Shown here in pieces: positions 13,627 through 28,700 of a DNA stretch of 64,000 bases. The stretch covers positions 1,258,359 through 1,322,358 of the forward strand of contig JAQGDQ010000012.1 in the NCBI GenBank assembly GCA_030141605.1, in the 5' to 3' direction. Made by a program: the position numbers and the translations under genes. The notes under the pieces were generated by a model, which was not told the DNA's origin, did no database searches, and saw nothing but the letters and a program-made list of their open reading frames with translations. Each line of letters opens with the position of its first letter. Position 1 is the stretch's first letter. The DNA is from Tubiluchus corallicola. Its lineage: Eukaryota > Priapulida > Priapulimorpha > Priapulimorphida > Tubiluchidae.

Positions 13627-13736
13627 ACTGACAAAACCAAAGTCATTTGCTGACTGCACGGGTAATGAGTTACCATATGGATGGGAGGAAGTCTGCGATG
13701 CCAAGCTTGGGATCTATTACATTGACCATATTCACC
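13627..13736 (+). CDS. kibra: KIBRA exon: most of the second WW domain
   Basis: It follows TTTTACAG and ends before GTGAGT; it opens in the last base of a split codon and closes after one base. It reads TKPKSFADC, then LPYGWEE and GIYYIDH, matching the linker and WW2 of human KIBRA. It is the first exon I can recognise in the window. Confidence 0.93.
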
Positions 13737-16700
13737 GTGAGTTTTTGATTGCTTTTTCTTATTGTACAATGTTTTTACAATTTTCAGAATAAATTTGTTA
13801 TATGTGGATAGAAATGATGCATATAAATTGCGTTGTAGATCTTTAGTTCCCATTGAGTTGTCTTTAGAGATGGTAAAGTATGCGCTTTGTGATTTAACGA
13901 AAGATAAGTTATTAATTTTAATTGTGGTAGGACAGATTTATTAAACCTGTTGTTAAACATCAACAAGTAACTTTAAGGGGAAGAAGATACTGGAAAATCG
14001 TGAACTTTTTGTTGAACTAATCTATTCTCGCATTGAAATAATAACTGTTTGTGTTGTTGCTTTCAGGCGATAATGAATGCAGTTTCAATAATGTGATATC
14101 ATTTTTTGTAGAAATCAATCAATTGGAGGATCCGAGGGCTCAGTGGCGAGAACAACAGGAAGCCATGCTCAAAGACTACCTACAAACAGCGCACGATGAT
14201 CTAGCGGTAAGACTTGTTGGTTTATGTGCAAGAGGAATTGTTAATAGTTTTTAAAGCAAGACCTATATTACCACTGAAAGTATGACAATGCATGCGTTAT
14301 ATAATATCGTTGGAAGGCATGTCGTAATTATTGTAGTATAGTTATTAGCCAATTACACTTTGTTTCCCAACTTTTTTTGTTTGTTTATATTCACAGAAAA
14401 TTATTGTTTCTTACAAGCATTTGTTGGATGGATTAAAAAGTATCTGTGTTAAATAGTGTAATTTTATTATATCGCCAACTTTATTTATTTGTTAATTTTC
14501 AGGCAAAACGCGAGATATACGAAACTAAGCAGCAACGTCTGTCATTGGCCCAGCATGAGTTTCGTCATCTCAACCAAGCGTTAGCTGCAGCGTCTGGCTT
14601 ACAAGCTTCAACCGCCAGCTGTAAGTTAACACATTTAGTTGACTTTTACTACAGTTTGCCAAGCAATAGATGTCCATGTCTTGTGCCGAAAAACCAAAAG
14701 TAATAAAAAAATGGAAAAAAAAACATGAGAGAAAGCATTTTTAAATTAAAATATATAAGGAGTGCTATTGCTGCCACTCATAGAATTGAAGGAAATTAAC
14801 CCACTCTGGGTGAGGAGGGTCAAATTTTGCAATTGCAGGAATTTCTCACGCAGGTTGCTGTTGGGAAGTTCTTGTTTCTCCAAGAACTTTGTTGAATTTT
14901 TATTTCTGTGGATGAAAAACGGTCAGCATTACAAAAATGAAACACAGCATACGTGAATTAACTTGCAACATAACAGCTTCCGCATAGACCTGCCTAAATG
15001 ACTCTTAGTAAATCTCACACACTTAACAACAACAACAACAACAACGTCACACACGTGCAAACTGACCCCAAAAAATAAATAACAAAATCCAAATTACAAA
15101 CCACTATTAAAACTTAATGGAAAACTTTGTACGGAGCAACATAGCCTAAATTACAAACCATAACTGGATGTTTACTACATGTCTAGGTGGACTTGCTAGG
15201 CAAAGTGTTACTATAATTATGTGTATGTATTATCTGTTACTAATATTCTAAACCATGAGAAATATGGCAAAAGAGTTTTCTAGGTTATAGCTTCTCTTTG
15301 ATTTAGATTTATACATGCCTACTAAGATATGTAACTGAACATTTTAACATTATTTTTAGTCCTTGTACTTCAGCAATCAGCTCTAATATTATGGGTTACA
15401 AGCCTACAATACATCTTGGTATATAGGTTATACGCTTAGGCAAAATATTCTAGTTAGCTTTAAATTTGTTTCAAAATATTTTAGTTCATGTAATTTATGT
15501 AAAAATATATATTTTTAATCAACTAACTGTTTAGCACATCTAAACACTTGTGGAACAGCTACGTTAACTAAGAGTTTTAATCTATGGGCAACAATTATAG
15601 TGGGTAAATTGACCTTCATTGAAGCATAATATTCTAACACCACCAAAAGATAACCTTCGCGACCAGCAAAGTCTACACATTTTATTTGCTGTGTCTTGTC
15701 GATTGCCCTTTGATAGGAAAGGAATGTAATGTTTGCAGCATTCCGTGCGCTTATCCTGAAATTATATAACCTGTAAGTCTGTAAGTAGATTCTCAAGGAT
15801 TTTGGTATCATGTAATGACTTTTCATATGGTCTTTGACTCTTTCAAAGTGCCCTTACCGCATGCCAAGCAATTTTAGCATAATCGTCTTTACAATTGGAA
15901 AAGTTGAGGCAAGTGTGAATCAATGGCCTTGACATTAAGAGCTGTGAATACAGCAGGGGCTTTATTTATGGAGGCTACTTTTATTTACTTGCCTGAGCAT
16001 TTTTAAAACGCTTTAGTAAGAAGCACTTAAAGGTATTTTTTGTGATTGTATCGATAAGAATTAAATTGCATGTTCTTACGTTCTTTCAGTTTAAAAACTA
16101 GGGACTTTTGCTGTTTTACCTTTGTAGCTGTTTTATATAAATGTTCTGTGAATGAGTCATTTTCACTTGGCGAAGAAAAGCTGAAAAATATGATGATTTC
16201 TATCAACTTTACAAAGATACTATTGTTATTGATAGTAGAAGCCTCTCTTTAACTAATAGTGAGGCATTCATGGAGCGCCACTTGCGGAAAATATTTGTGT
16301 TAAACGTATTGCAGAAGCAGGAAGTTTGGATTATTTTATCTTATTATCATGTCTAAAAAATGACGCCACGCTTAGTATTGTTGAAACAGTAAGGAAGTAG
16401 ATAAGACTTCCGTTGATAAAGCCTTTCTTGAAATGGCAGGAAAAAGAATAATGCCATAAAGTCGTTTACTGGTGATTTAGGCGACCAAGATGTCTCAAGA
16501 TTTCTTTTTTGTCTTGGAAAGTAAAAGATTGTGTTATTTTGACAAAGAGAATTATTATCTGTATTATTATTATTATGTTATAGGGGTTTTGTATCATGGT
16601 TTGTGAGTGCATAGTGTTATCATGTTATGAACCAAGACACAAACTTAACTTTTTAATTTTTGTTGTTTGAATGACTCAGTAAAACGACAGCACATTAGTA

Positions 16701-19700
16701 ACAAAACTTCTTGGCAGGCTGCTGAATCTCTCTTGTTCCTTCTCGAAATGCAAGAGCTACACAATATTCGAAATGTAGAGGGAGAACATGACTCAAGGGT
16801 TAGGTATCGTCATCGTGACGAGTTCGTAAAAATGTGGCTTATGCGGCTTATAAATTTAGCTTTAAATCTGCTAAAACAATGCGGTTGTAGACGGAAATGA
16901 AGTAAATGTTCAGCTGGATATGAGGGCATTGTAGCTCATAGGTCATAGAACGTATACTTGCTATTAAGGTCTGAAAATAACAATCTGCGTTTGATATTCT
17001 ACAAATTTGTTGCTGTTGAAGCATAAGTTAACGGAAATGGTTAAAAAGGAGTCAAAGGACTTCAAACTTTGGATGACAGTCGTTTTGTGCAAAATACGTT
17101 AGAGAAGCTTTTGCAATGAAACTACTGTATTTAAAAATTCGTTTCATCGGTTTTATACAGTGTAGGCTTTAGGTACCCAATCTAAGTAATACGTTGGCTA
17201 TCATTGCAGCATTTGAAAGCAATTGCTGTTGCTGTAGTATTTCTTGTTCTTGGATAACTTGGATTACATTTATTGCCTTTCTAGACTAACTAAGGCTAAT
17301 TGAGACAGTAAATACAATAAATTTTTTATCTCTTTTAGTGGCGTCGTTGTCATCGTCGTCCAGCAGTAAGTATGACACTGAGTCTCTAACGGCGGATATC
17401 CAGATGACCAAGGCCCGCATCACCCATCTCAAACATGAACTGAAGCAAATACGCTCAGAGATGCATTATAAGGAAAAGGGTGTGGAGACGTTAGCCCAGT
17501 AAGTTTTAACAGTTTTATGATTCCATAAATTAGCTACACAATTAAAACGCGTTTAAATTGTTTAAAATACACCCTCACCTTTTAGGCACACCCCACTGTT
17601 CTTGCAGTTATAAATTTCGATCTTGTTCGGTTGGAATGAGAAGAATTCTGTTGGATCCTGCTGTTAAAGAATTTTAAGTAATTTGTCGGAAGACTAACTC
17701 GCTTTTACACTCCGGTCAAGGAATTTCGCAGAATAAATGCAAAAAACCGGGGTAGTTATAATATCATGGTATTGAGTTTTTAGTATGTAGTTAGACGAAT
17801 TGGTGAATTTAAGTAGTGTAAATTTGTTATGAGTTAGAATTAATAGGTCTAAATTAATAAAAGCTGAGTATTGACTTATGGTATTGAGTTCACAATCGAC
17901 CGGTCATATTTTCAGGGGTGATTCGAGATGGGGGTCTTTCAAGTTAATGTGACAAAGTCGTGTTTAGATAAAATAAAAAATCCGAACCTTGTGTTTGGGT
18001 ATACCAGTTTTGTGTTTAATTTTTTAGTCGTTTACAGCCGCCGTTGTTAAAGAATTTTATACAAGTAGGATAGTCCAGGCAAAGTTAACACTCCTCGGCT
18101 AATAATGTAGCTTACTTCGTAATGTCTGTAGAGTTCATTTAGCGCCCCAGTAAAGAATGTTATTTGTTGTGTACATATGCGCCCAAGCCTGCAGTAGAGT
18201 AACTTGGTAAGCTGTTTACACTCAGCAGTTCACGCATTCCAGCTAGGGTCAACTGAACACTAACTCTGCACTAACGTGTGCCTTAGTTCTTATCAATGGG
18301 ACAGTATTTTGTGCTGAAGAGTGGTCGATTATGTACGTTTTTGTGCCCAATTTGCGGATATAAGTATTTCGAGGCTTTGTGCGCACGCCCACGTACAGTA
18401 CCCCTTTGTAGTATACGTCCTAATCCATATAATCTGATTCTTTGTGGTTAACAGCATAGATGAATTCCGGACGGTTAGATTTTGTGGAAAGTTTAATAAA
18501 TTAATGAATTGAAATCGAATTTCTAGTATGTTGTATCAAAAAGTTAATCTCATTTTCTTCTGTTGCTTAATCACCTAAATTTAAGTTAATAGTTCAAATT
18601 TTATTTATTTAATTTATGCTATTTATATTTTTAGCATTCTCTACCCACATGGTTCGATTTTTATTTCTTAATTTGATATAAATTTTAAGTTCATGTAGGA
18701 ATGCTAGCAGCAGTTTAATTTCTACCACAACAGTAGCATACAATTTATAGTATTTTAAATCTGTCGAAATAATTTGGAGTGGTTTTTAAATAGTGCTCTT
18801 TACAGGGATTACAGCTTAAAACTTGCTAGAGCAAATACAATATTTCTCAGCTTTATCAGCGTACTGGCCGCATGAAAAATTTTAGCTGTCAGTGTCCCAC
18901 ATGACTTCAAACCAAAAATTAAGCCCAGTTTGAACTGCAAGTATGCTGTAGGTAGTTAAGCATACAAAACGCTACGTGTATGCTATACAAACTGAGCAGC
19001 AAATAAAAAAACAACGTGCTTAAGGGTAAATTAGTAAATAAGCTTTTGCGCAAGCTTTTTGCATGCATTCTGAAGTGATTACAAGTGAATAGTGTTTCTA
19101 GAACTGTTTTCATTTATTTTTACCTGTTAGCATTATTAAACAGCGCAATTGGCTAACTACCTAGACATTGGTATTCAAGATACATGAAGACATGTTAGAA
19201 GTGTTATGTCATTTCTGTACCATGCGTCTTAAATTATATTATTTTGTTGCCTGTTGTAACTTGTTAGCCCTAATAACGTGACTTGAATGTGCACAGAACT
19301 CTGAACCTAAAACTAAGGAATGAGTTTTTAGTACTGAAATTATTATAAAGACTCGAGTCATAAATTAAAAACTTATTATTTCCTCGGGTGTTTAGTCGTC
19401 GTGCTGACCTTTCCAGTTTCTTGCGCTTATAGGGTAAAGGTCACGCTGTAAGCTGTTTAGGAATGTAAAGTATTTTACTGTTGTATTTGTATACTACAAT
19501 GCATGATGTTCGGTTTAGTGGAAAATCTTCATTGTCCAGCCAATAGGATCCTGATTAGGTGACCCAAGAAATTGCTGAAATGGTGTCTTCCGGCTATTAA
19601 TGTTGTTGTTAGCTGTGGTCACTTCTGGCCTTTTTAAGTTATTGTGTTTGCTGTTTGTTTTGCTCTGGTTATTCTCTGATAAGCGAAAGACCATTAGGGT

Positions 19701-22700
19701 GCTTCATGATGTTTGCTAACGAACATTCACTCACTTTTTATCGGCCCAGCAATAATTTGTCAGATTTAATAATTCTAGCTATTGCGCGTTTTATTGGCAT
19801 TTCAAGCAGTAGCATTTGTTGTTAATAAATTTTAATAACGTAATATAAGCTGTTAGGTTTCTGTTGTAATTGTGAGCTTATTCTAATCCAGGGCGTATTA
19901 CTAATTGATGGCAGTGTGCAGTGCAGTTAGTATATCCTACATTTGCTTAGCTTAGGCAAATAAGACCCTGGAATACTTCAATTTTTTGTTAATTTAACAA
20001 TTTACATTAGTTGCGCGCTTACAACTTAACTTTCACTTGTTTTGGGCGGTATGCACCCTAGCTTGGTTTTACTGTTTAATTTACTCGAATTGTTTACATA
20101 GTGTGAAAATAGATGTTCTTTAAACCTTGGGCCTCATGGTCCTCACTTATGAATGTCGTACATACAAATTTGACACCTGATAAACCAGCCGACGTGTATT
20201 TCTGCATGTCCGCATGGCTTTCGTCATTATTATTGACACATTAGAATGCTTGCACATGGGTGTAGATGGCATAATAATTTGATTTATGCAGTGCACTAAA
20301 AGTTTATTATAGTCAACAAACAATCCAATATAAATAAAAAACGGAAATACAAAACAGTATTTTTTATTTTTAATATTTCAAGATTAGTTATTAGTTGAGC
20401 AGTTTTTTATTACCTGTATTAAGAATTTTTCAAAGTTGTTAGTTATAGTTCCCATGTTTTTCTTTCTTTCTAAATTTTGCGCGATTTCCGATATACTGAA
20501 ACGTTGCTTTTGAACTTCCTTACAATTGAATTTTTGTAATTAATTATTATTAATTGTTCTAATTCCTATCATTAATACATTTCAAATTTAATGTGTTCAT
20601 ATTGTTTCTAGAATTGAACAAAAGATGGCAGCACAGGGTGGATACAGCATAGAGGAAGTTCAGGTGATAATGGATGAACTTCGTGCTGTCCAGAGGTCTT
20701 TAGCATGTGGCGAAAAAGAAAAACAGTCTTTGCTAGGGGTAATAACTGTACTATGATATCACAATGGATCATTTGGTCACTTTGGTGAATATAATTGTAT
20801 GTAATTGCAAATAAGCCTTCATGTATCTTTGAACTAACAAATAGAAAAGTAAAAAACACAACCGATGTACAGTGTACATGAAATATGAAGGGGTAAAAAT
20901 TTTATGTAAATAAAAACATTTTAAACATCATTTGACAGTCCCAATGTTTATTCTGTATATAGTCTTATGTTCTACTTTTTCTTAAATATTCTGTGATAGT
21001 ACTCTTGCTTGTATTTCACTTTGATACTAATTTCTGAAGTCTTTTTTTAACAGTCGTTGGTAGAATTAAAAGATGATACTCTTAGACAAGAGCTAGAAGA
21101 TTTGAGTTCTAACAATGATCTCTCGATGCTGAATGTTGGTTTGGATAAAGCAAGCATTGCTTCCCAGACTGACCTCGCTGGTGAAGTAAGCAATTTGTTT
21201 CGTCTTTACTGAGTAAAAAATTTTTTGAGATTGGGCAACACTTTACTTCAGTGCATAAAAGATGGCCTAGCAGTGTGTCAAATTTGTCTTGATGCGAGTC
21301 TAGTCATTAGACTAATACAAACTTTTTTCAATTTTTGGCCCCTTGCGTGTGACTGACCGAGACTTGCAGCTATTTTTACAAACATACTGTTCTGTGGTGT
21401 GGCTATAGCTTGTAGCACCCGAGATGGGTGATTTATTTTTCGAAATGTAGGGATCTTCTGTCTCACTGTGATCGCATTTTATGCAATGTCTACGTTGATG
21501 TAACAATTCGAGCAGTATCGGGAGAAATACCTAAAAATTGGGAGAAAGAGAAGTTACCATTAAACATGGGAAAGTTGAAATGTCTGGCTTCATGTCCAAT
21601 AACCTTCATGGTGTTACGCTTGCAAATGATGTAATGTAATTAAATCAGTATCTGGGTTTTAGAAATTATTCCTTTTTTGTAGCGGGTATAGTTGCCAACA
21701 CAGTTGTGAACACAGTTATTGTATAAGGTCCAGGGACCACTATCTGGTGTTATTCATGGTAGTGTAGTTAGGTGTGTTTTTTTTGCTAATTTTCTTCGGA
21801 AAAAGTAAAAAGTTTTTTGTGCAAAACAGGACCGGTCTTAGGAGATGCGGGGCCCCACTGCAAACAATTTTGGCATGAACAGTGTGTCTGAATATAGCCT
21901 AGAATTTGCCACCAAGATGAGCATCTGCATAAAGATGCAGCTTATAGTATTTTTATCACATGACACTTTTATAAAACTCTATTTATAGACATTTAAAAGC
22001 TGTTACACATTTGTTTACACATTAGATTTTGTCTTTTTAAGTATGTTAATTTAGCTGCTAATTAGCCATAGTTTCGTAAATTAGAGCAAGTAATGCAAAG
22101 ATCAAGTATGCATGTTCTTAATAATACCTTATTTTAGTAAGTGTCCATCCACTTTATAAGCACTACCTCAAATTTCTTGCGTTGCAAAATAAGTTACTAA
22201 AGTTATATGGTAAAATATTAAATAAATTATAAAGGAAATAGAAAAATGTGCAGCCAGAACAAAGTTAATTCATTGGAAATGGTTCATTTTATGACTTGTG
22301 ATTTTCTCACAGCAACAGCCTAAGTTGAAGGTTTAACTAAGCCAAATGCACAAGTAGAGATGTTTACAGATGATGAATGATGAATTCTACTAAGTATCTT
22401 CAGAAATTATCTTTTAGATATCTTATGTAATACCTGCAAAAACTTACAGCTGATAGCAGTGCTAGCTGTAACAACAAATAGCGAAAAACTGGCAGCGCTC
22501 GTTCTTTGTAATCATTGCAACACATTATTGTGTGTGCACTAAAAGCTGGGATTATGCTCTTTCTAGCATGGGGCCCGATTAGGAGAAATTGGTCCAATTG
22601 AATTAAGGCCAGCCATGTGTTTTTTGGTCCATGTATTAGTAGTAAATGCTATAAATTTACTTCATTATGAATGCTTGCCTAAATTTAAGCTTTCTTTCAG

Positions 22701-25700
22701 TGTGTACCCATTGGTGCCAAGTTAGCTGAAATGACGAGGAAGCGGTTGAAGTACGATGAAGCTCGGAGGCAAGTTAACATCATACAGACTCAGCTAGCAG
22801 AGCTGGAGGACCAACGTATCCCAGGACAGACGGAGTCTGACAAAGATCGGTAAATGGAGTTTGTTAAGCTATTTTGATAATATTTAGTCGTCTTATTCCT
22901 CCAGTGTTGATTCACTAAGCAACAATTCTCCCATGATTCAATGATTCTGATTTGGTAAGTGGCTGTATTCACTTCTTGTTGCATTTTTGAGAGAAAATAT
23001 TTGATGTCAATAAAATTTTAGTATGATTTACCCGTGATACGATGTCACGACAATCATATATCGGTTTGAAATTCCAAAATCAACAAACAAAATTATTCCA
23101 AACCTATAATATTTTGAATGTTTTATTGTTTATTTATTGTAACAGTGATATTTATATGACATCATGTAACAATTAAGTTAAATCAGAGTTTTTTCATTTT
23201 TGTTGTATGTTTATTTTTTTAACATATTCACTAGCATGAAGTGAAAAAATACCAATGTCACTACAACTATCTGCATAAGAACTGTCAAAAATATGCTGTT
23301 TAGGTTATTACTAATCCAAGAAAAAGAGCAGCTACTGCAGGAGCTTCGACGGATTAGTCCAAAGAGTCGCACTGCTGAAGCAATGATGAGCATTAACAAC
23401 CAAAAGCAAAAACTGGAAGAATACCTCAACACTGCCATGGAAACTTCAAATCGAGCAATATCAGATAGGTAGAACAATGCTTTTGATTCCAGAAGGGAAA
23501 TATCAATAACTATTCAATCAAATACTGTTTATAGAGTGTGAGCTGCCCATATAAATTTGAAGCAATATGGATTTGAATTTCAATAACCTAAACTGTTGGT
23601 GCTTTTTTGTCAAGGGAAAATGGTTAGAATAGCATTTCATTTGTCATCTCTGGGGTCAAAGATCATATCATTTTTATGTATACATTACTTCGTTTTGTAA
23701 AATTGTTAACTTTATTCCTTTATTAGGATTAGGTTACAAGAAGAGAGGTCATCTTTGCTTGACCAGTTACGTAAAGCAACGCGATACATGACTCAACTAG
23801 AAGGTCAACTGAAAAATCTCTCGATTAGCACGCTGTCAATTTCTTCGAGTTCTAGTAGAGGAAGTCTCAGTACATCAGGTTCACTGTCAGCTAGTAGTAA
23901 AGGTTCATTGACTTCTCTTAGTTGTGGTGACATTTATAGCAACCTGTCTCCAACGTCGCAGTCAATTAGTGATAGTTTACAAGACTTGCATCGACGCGTG
24001 GAAGCGCTGATCCAGCGACGTGGAGATGTGTCTATTATGGGACATGAGACAGCCGGAGGAGATGCGCCTCCTCTTGGTTTATCTCCACGATCGTCATTGT
24101 CTTCCATCTCACCACCAGTATCTCCGTATGATGTGGCGCCACCGACGTACGAACAGCATCAGGATATGGTGCGAAACTCTGCATCAAACTATGAGATTTC
24201 CAATTTGGAAGATCAGCTTTCCAGATTATCAGATTTACGTTTAGATAACATAGAGAATGTGTCACGGACTAAACGTGTGCCAAATGCCTATCAAATGACA
24301 AGTGAAAGTTATGAAATAACGACAAATCGAAGTCGACTAAGTCCGCCGTTAAGTCCCATTAGTGAAAGTTTAACAGATGATGGTCGAGGTGGTAGAAATG
24401 CCCGTGGGAGTGTTTCAGCTGCTCACAGTGATGAGTCAGTAGCGGGTGACAGTGGTGTCTTTGAAGCATCAAATAATAAAAGGTATTTATGTAAAATTTT
24501 TGTTTTATGTTTACTTTTGCCATAACTCTTCCTAATTATCAGTTGACACTAGCACATAGTTTGACAAAAAACATGTTAGTTGTAGAAAAGTATAGAAAAA
24601 TCAACAGCTTTGCCAAAAGTTTTGGAACAACAGTGTTTTCCGTTCTTATTCGACTTCTGGGCTATCCACATTTTCACCTTTTTTTCTTTGAAAATTGGGT
24701 CTTTCTTTATTAATTTGGGTGGTAGAAAAGTGTGGAAAGAATTATTACAAAACAAGCCGGTGTGGGTATGACATAGAACTACACACTGAAAGCTGGTTAA
24801 GTAAGAGAGTGGAACACAGTGAAGTGAGAGCTTTTATGAGAACAGTGATTTTTTTTCAGATAAGCTTAGTTAGAATTGCATTTTATATTATTTCTTATTG
24901 TTGTAGCCAGTTATTGTTAAGCTGATATTAAATAATATTTAAGATTTAGGCAATATAATACTTACAGTTATCACTTGCAACTTAATTTGCTTTTTTATGT
25001 TAATCTACCTCGATTTATTTTACACAGTAAGGTTTATGGTGCTGAATATTTACAGGCCAGATGATCTGGAAGACTGGCTAAGCTTGGAGTGTGCTCAAGT
25101 TGAAGTAACACTCAAATTTCTGCGACTAGAAAGTCGACTTCATGTAGGCATTGAGCAATGTAGGAATATTGCTGCACTGGCTATAAATGAAGCCTGCAAT
25201 GTGTAAGTAGTTGTTTCAATTACATGCTGAAGTGTATTTATTATTATTAATTTTTAATAAACACTTTTAATATTTTTTATGAGTTTCCTATCCCTGAAAT
25301 CAGAATTTCTCATTTGCCATTGTCTGGAATTATTGTTTAACTAGTTGTTTCAAGTAAGGTTTGTACCAGTTGCGGTATTTGTCTGGTTATATATATATGC
25401 ATGGTGGCTCTAAAAGAAAAGTATTGTTTTTGTGTGTAATATTCCCATTGAAATGTTACTGCTGGACAATTTTTGTTAAATTATGAGTATATCACTATGC
25501 TTTGTTAAATTATATGGACTTGTATATCAAAACATGATAGAATCCATTTGATGTAAAAACTTTTAAAACCAGGAGTTATTTCTCTCTTAGAAGTTGCTGA
25601 TTCATTTTCGCATTTTTATTTCTTTTTTCGATGATTTATTGAAGTGCAGCTCATAAGTTTACAAATTTGTGTTTTCTTCATAGGTATGTGAAAGCAGCTT

Positions 25701-28700
25701 TATTGCCCTTTCAAGGCAAACCAATGATTGCAGAAACCATACAGAACACAGAGTTGAATTCTCCAATATACAATCAAGTTTTCCGATTCATTCTGCCGGA
25801 AACAAAGGTCTTCACAAAAACGTTGCAGCTGGGTATATGGTCGGTGAATGAATCCAGAGATGAGGTTCTAGCTGTAAGTTAAAAAATTATGAATATATAT
25901 GGAAAAAGAATTTGCCAGAAGCTCCTTTAATGCCATTATCCATTAGCTATTAATTTTGAGCTTTGTCAGTGACCGAAAACAAGCAGAAATAATATGCACA
26001 AAGCTAATGTTTTGTGAATAATTTCTATTTCAGTGAAATAAGTATAAATTGGCAAAAAGTCCAACATGGTAAAAATTTCAGACACTATTACATCTTATTT
26101 TTCCTGATGACACTATTCCACCTTATCTTTCCTATTGTATTTTTGATTAAGAAGTCATGTAAGGCAGTTATGCCAATTTTACATTATTTAGCATCAACAG
26201 TTATTAGTTGCATTTTGATTTTGAGGCATTGTTCTGCAGTAACTGGATATCGCTGCAATTTTCTCTAGGGTTGTTGCTCTATCAGTTTAGCTGATTTAAA
26301 TTTGGACGCCACCACAACGCGATGGTACAACATTCTGAGTACGAACATTATGCCGATAGACATGAAAGGTTTTGTACCATTGGCTGGAGCAACAACATCT
26401 AGTACTACTGATGTTCAACTTCAGGTAAAACTTATTATTAGTTTTCATGACCAGTAGTCATGGCTAGTTTGACGTGATTCTATCTGGATATGTACACGGG
26501 CATTGTACATTTGTTAAAAACTAGCACTAGCTATTTCTATTGTAATTACCTTAGCCTGTTGCTCACAGATTACCGAATCAGGTTCTTCACACTTCACCCG
26601 AAAACCTTAGTTACTTCAACTTGTGTGATATGTTTGAGGCTTACTTCACCTGGTTTACCTAGGTAAAACTTAGAACTAAACTAAAAGACCATTTTTTTAC
26701 TCCGGTTTGGTGAAGTTGGTCCTGATTGGTTTCTCATTGTCCCCTTTAGGATGATCAGCTAAAAGAGGAGGATGAGGATGAGGAAGCCTCGACCCCACAG
26801 TCGACCATCTGCTTTCAGAAAACCCCACTCGTTCGAGGATATTTTCCACCTCAGCGACGCAATGTAGACCCAGCATTGTTTTCAGAATTGTTGTCCCGGC
26901 CGGTAGGTCCTCAGTATTTCCCTACATTAAAAGAAGAGTCCAGTGATGATTCTACTGTCATATCATCGCAGACGTCAACCCTTACTCGCAACCAAGGTAA
27001 GAAGCAATTTTCAAAAGGCAATTTTCAATTTTTTACTTGTAATTTTTCAAGTATTTAAAGATATATTATTTGAATTGAATTCAGTTTTTTAACTGAAAAT
27101 GTTTTTAAAAACATATATATATATATATATATATACATTGTTTTATGCATGATCAATAAATTAATCCCTAATGTGCAAGTGTACATATTGACTTTTTTGC
27201 CCTTGGTGAGTCCCCATTTGTCCATTATTTTAAAACTCACAATCCTTCTATACATAGGATGCACATTCACATAGCGGTAAAATTCCTTTGTAATAAGCAG
27301 AAATGCGTAATATTGGAGTTTGCTGTAAGCAGCATTTAAAATGCATTATTTAAGTCTAAGATTTGACGGGACTTTGAAATTTACTCATAATAACTCGAGG
27401 CTCATTATAACAACATTATACTTTATTTTCACTGTGGAGTTAAATATGCTCTAAGCAATATTCAGAGACACTAATTTTACTTCGCTGTTCATCATAAAAT
27501 TTTCATTAATACTTAAGCTTTGGTCTTACTTTTGCATATATCATTATTTGAAAGGTATATGTGCACTGTGAAGTTTTTGAGTATGCTCAGAACTTATGTT
27601 GACGAAAACTATTCTAGTGTTTATTAATTTAAGTAAGAGATTGTGTACTTTTCATGATTATTATAGAGCTTATTTTTTATGTTGTGTTTGGAAAGATCAT
27701 TAATGTAATTGCTGTTAAACATTTCAGAACAAGAAGAGATGGAACAGGAGCAAGACACATTCGATGGCTATTCACTGGGAATAAATAACATGGATGATGA
27801 GGAAGACGATGATGACGAGGCATATGAAGATACTACTACTACAAATGATGTGACAGTGGGTGATGAAGAGTCAGAGGAAGGAGATGAAGAAGAAGATGAA
27901 GAAGGAAAATATCAAACTGTCAAGTTTAATCTGAAAATGACAGATAAGGTTATTGTCATTTTAAATAAGTGTTGTTATCTTTAAGCTCGTCATTTTAGAT
28001 TTCTTTAGATGTAACACATCTACATGTAACATAGAGGTCTAGACAAGAACTATTATTTTGTGTAGGATATAAAAATTGACTAGACTGCTGTTTATGACCA
28101 ACTCATAAACTCTTAAGGTTCTGCAATGTGACCAAAACTGCAAGTGTTATTTCTCTCGAGATCCTAATTTTGTCATTGCTAAATTTACCATGTTTGAATA
28201 CCTAAGAATTGCATTTCATTTCAATGAAATTGCAGCTTCTGACATTTTGACCCATGACTTTGGGTCAGAGGTCAACCTAACCTGTAAAATTCTGCTACTG
28301 CAGAATCTTGATGAATAATAAACAAACAAATGGTTGAATTCCAAGAACATTCTGCAAGTATTGCAAAATATTAAAATACAAACTTAGTGAAAGTGTTTAT
28401 AGCCTCATTAAAGTTTTCATTTTTTTCAAGTCATTATTTTCCTGTCAACTTTGTGATATGAGGAAATGCGTAGTAAAATAAATTACTTGTATATTTACTG
28501 TGCATTGATATGAACTGTCTAGACAAGTTATACAAAGTTACCTTGAGTGAAATTTTCCCTAGTACTTCTAATTTTTAATGACACAAGTTGATTAGTTTTA
28601 AACATGTTACTGTGACTGAATGTTGGGGGGTTGCTAGCTTTTGGGAATCGTGTATGTGTTTAACTTTTTCATTGCATGAGTTACAAATATTAATTTTGAC

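Noticed and set aside
15515-15826. 103-codon minus-strand frame inside a KIBRA intron
   Set aside because: No recognisable domain. Another frame of the same stretch has a few Cys pairs slightly like a transposase tail, but too weak to call.
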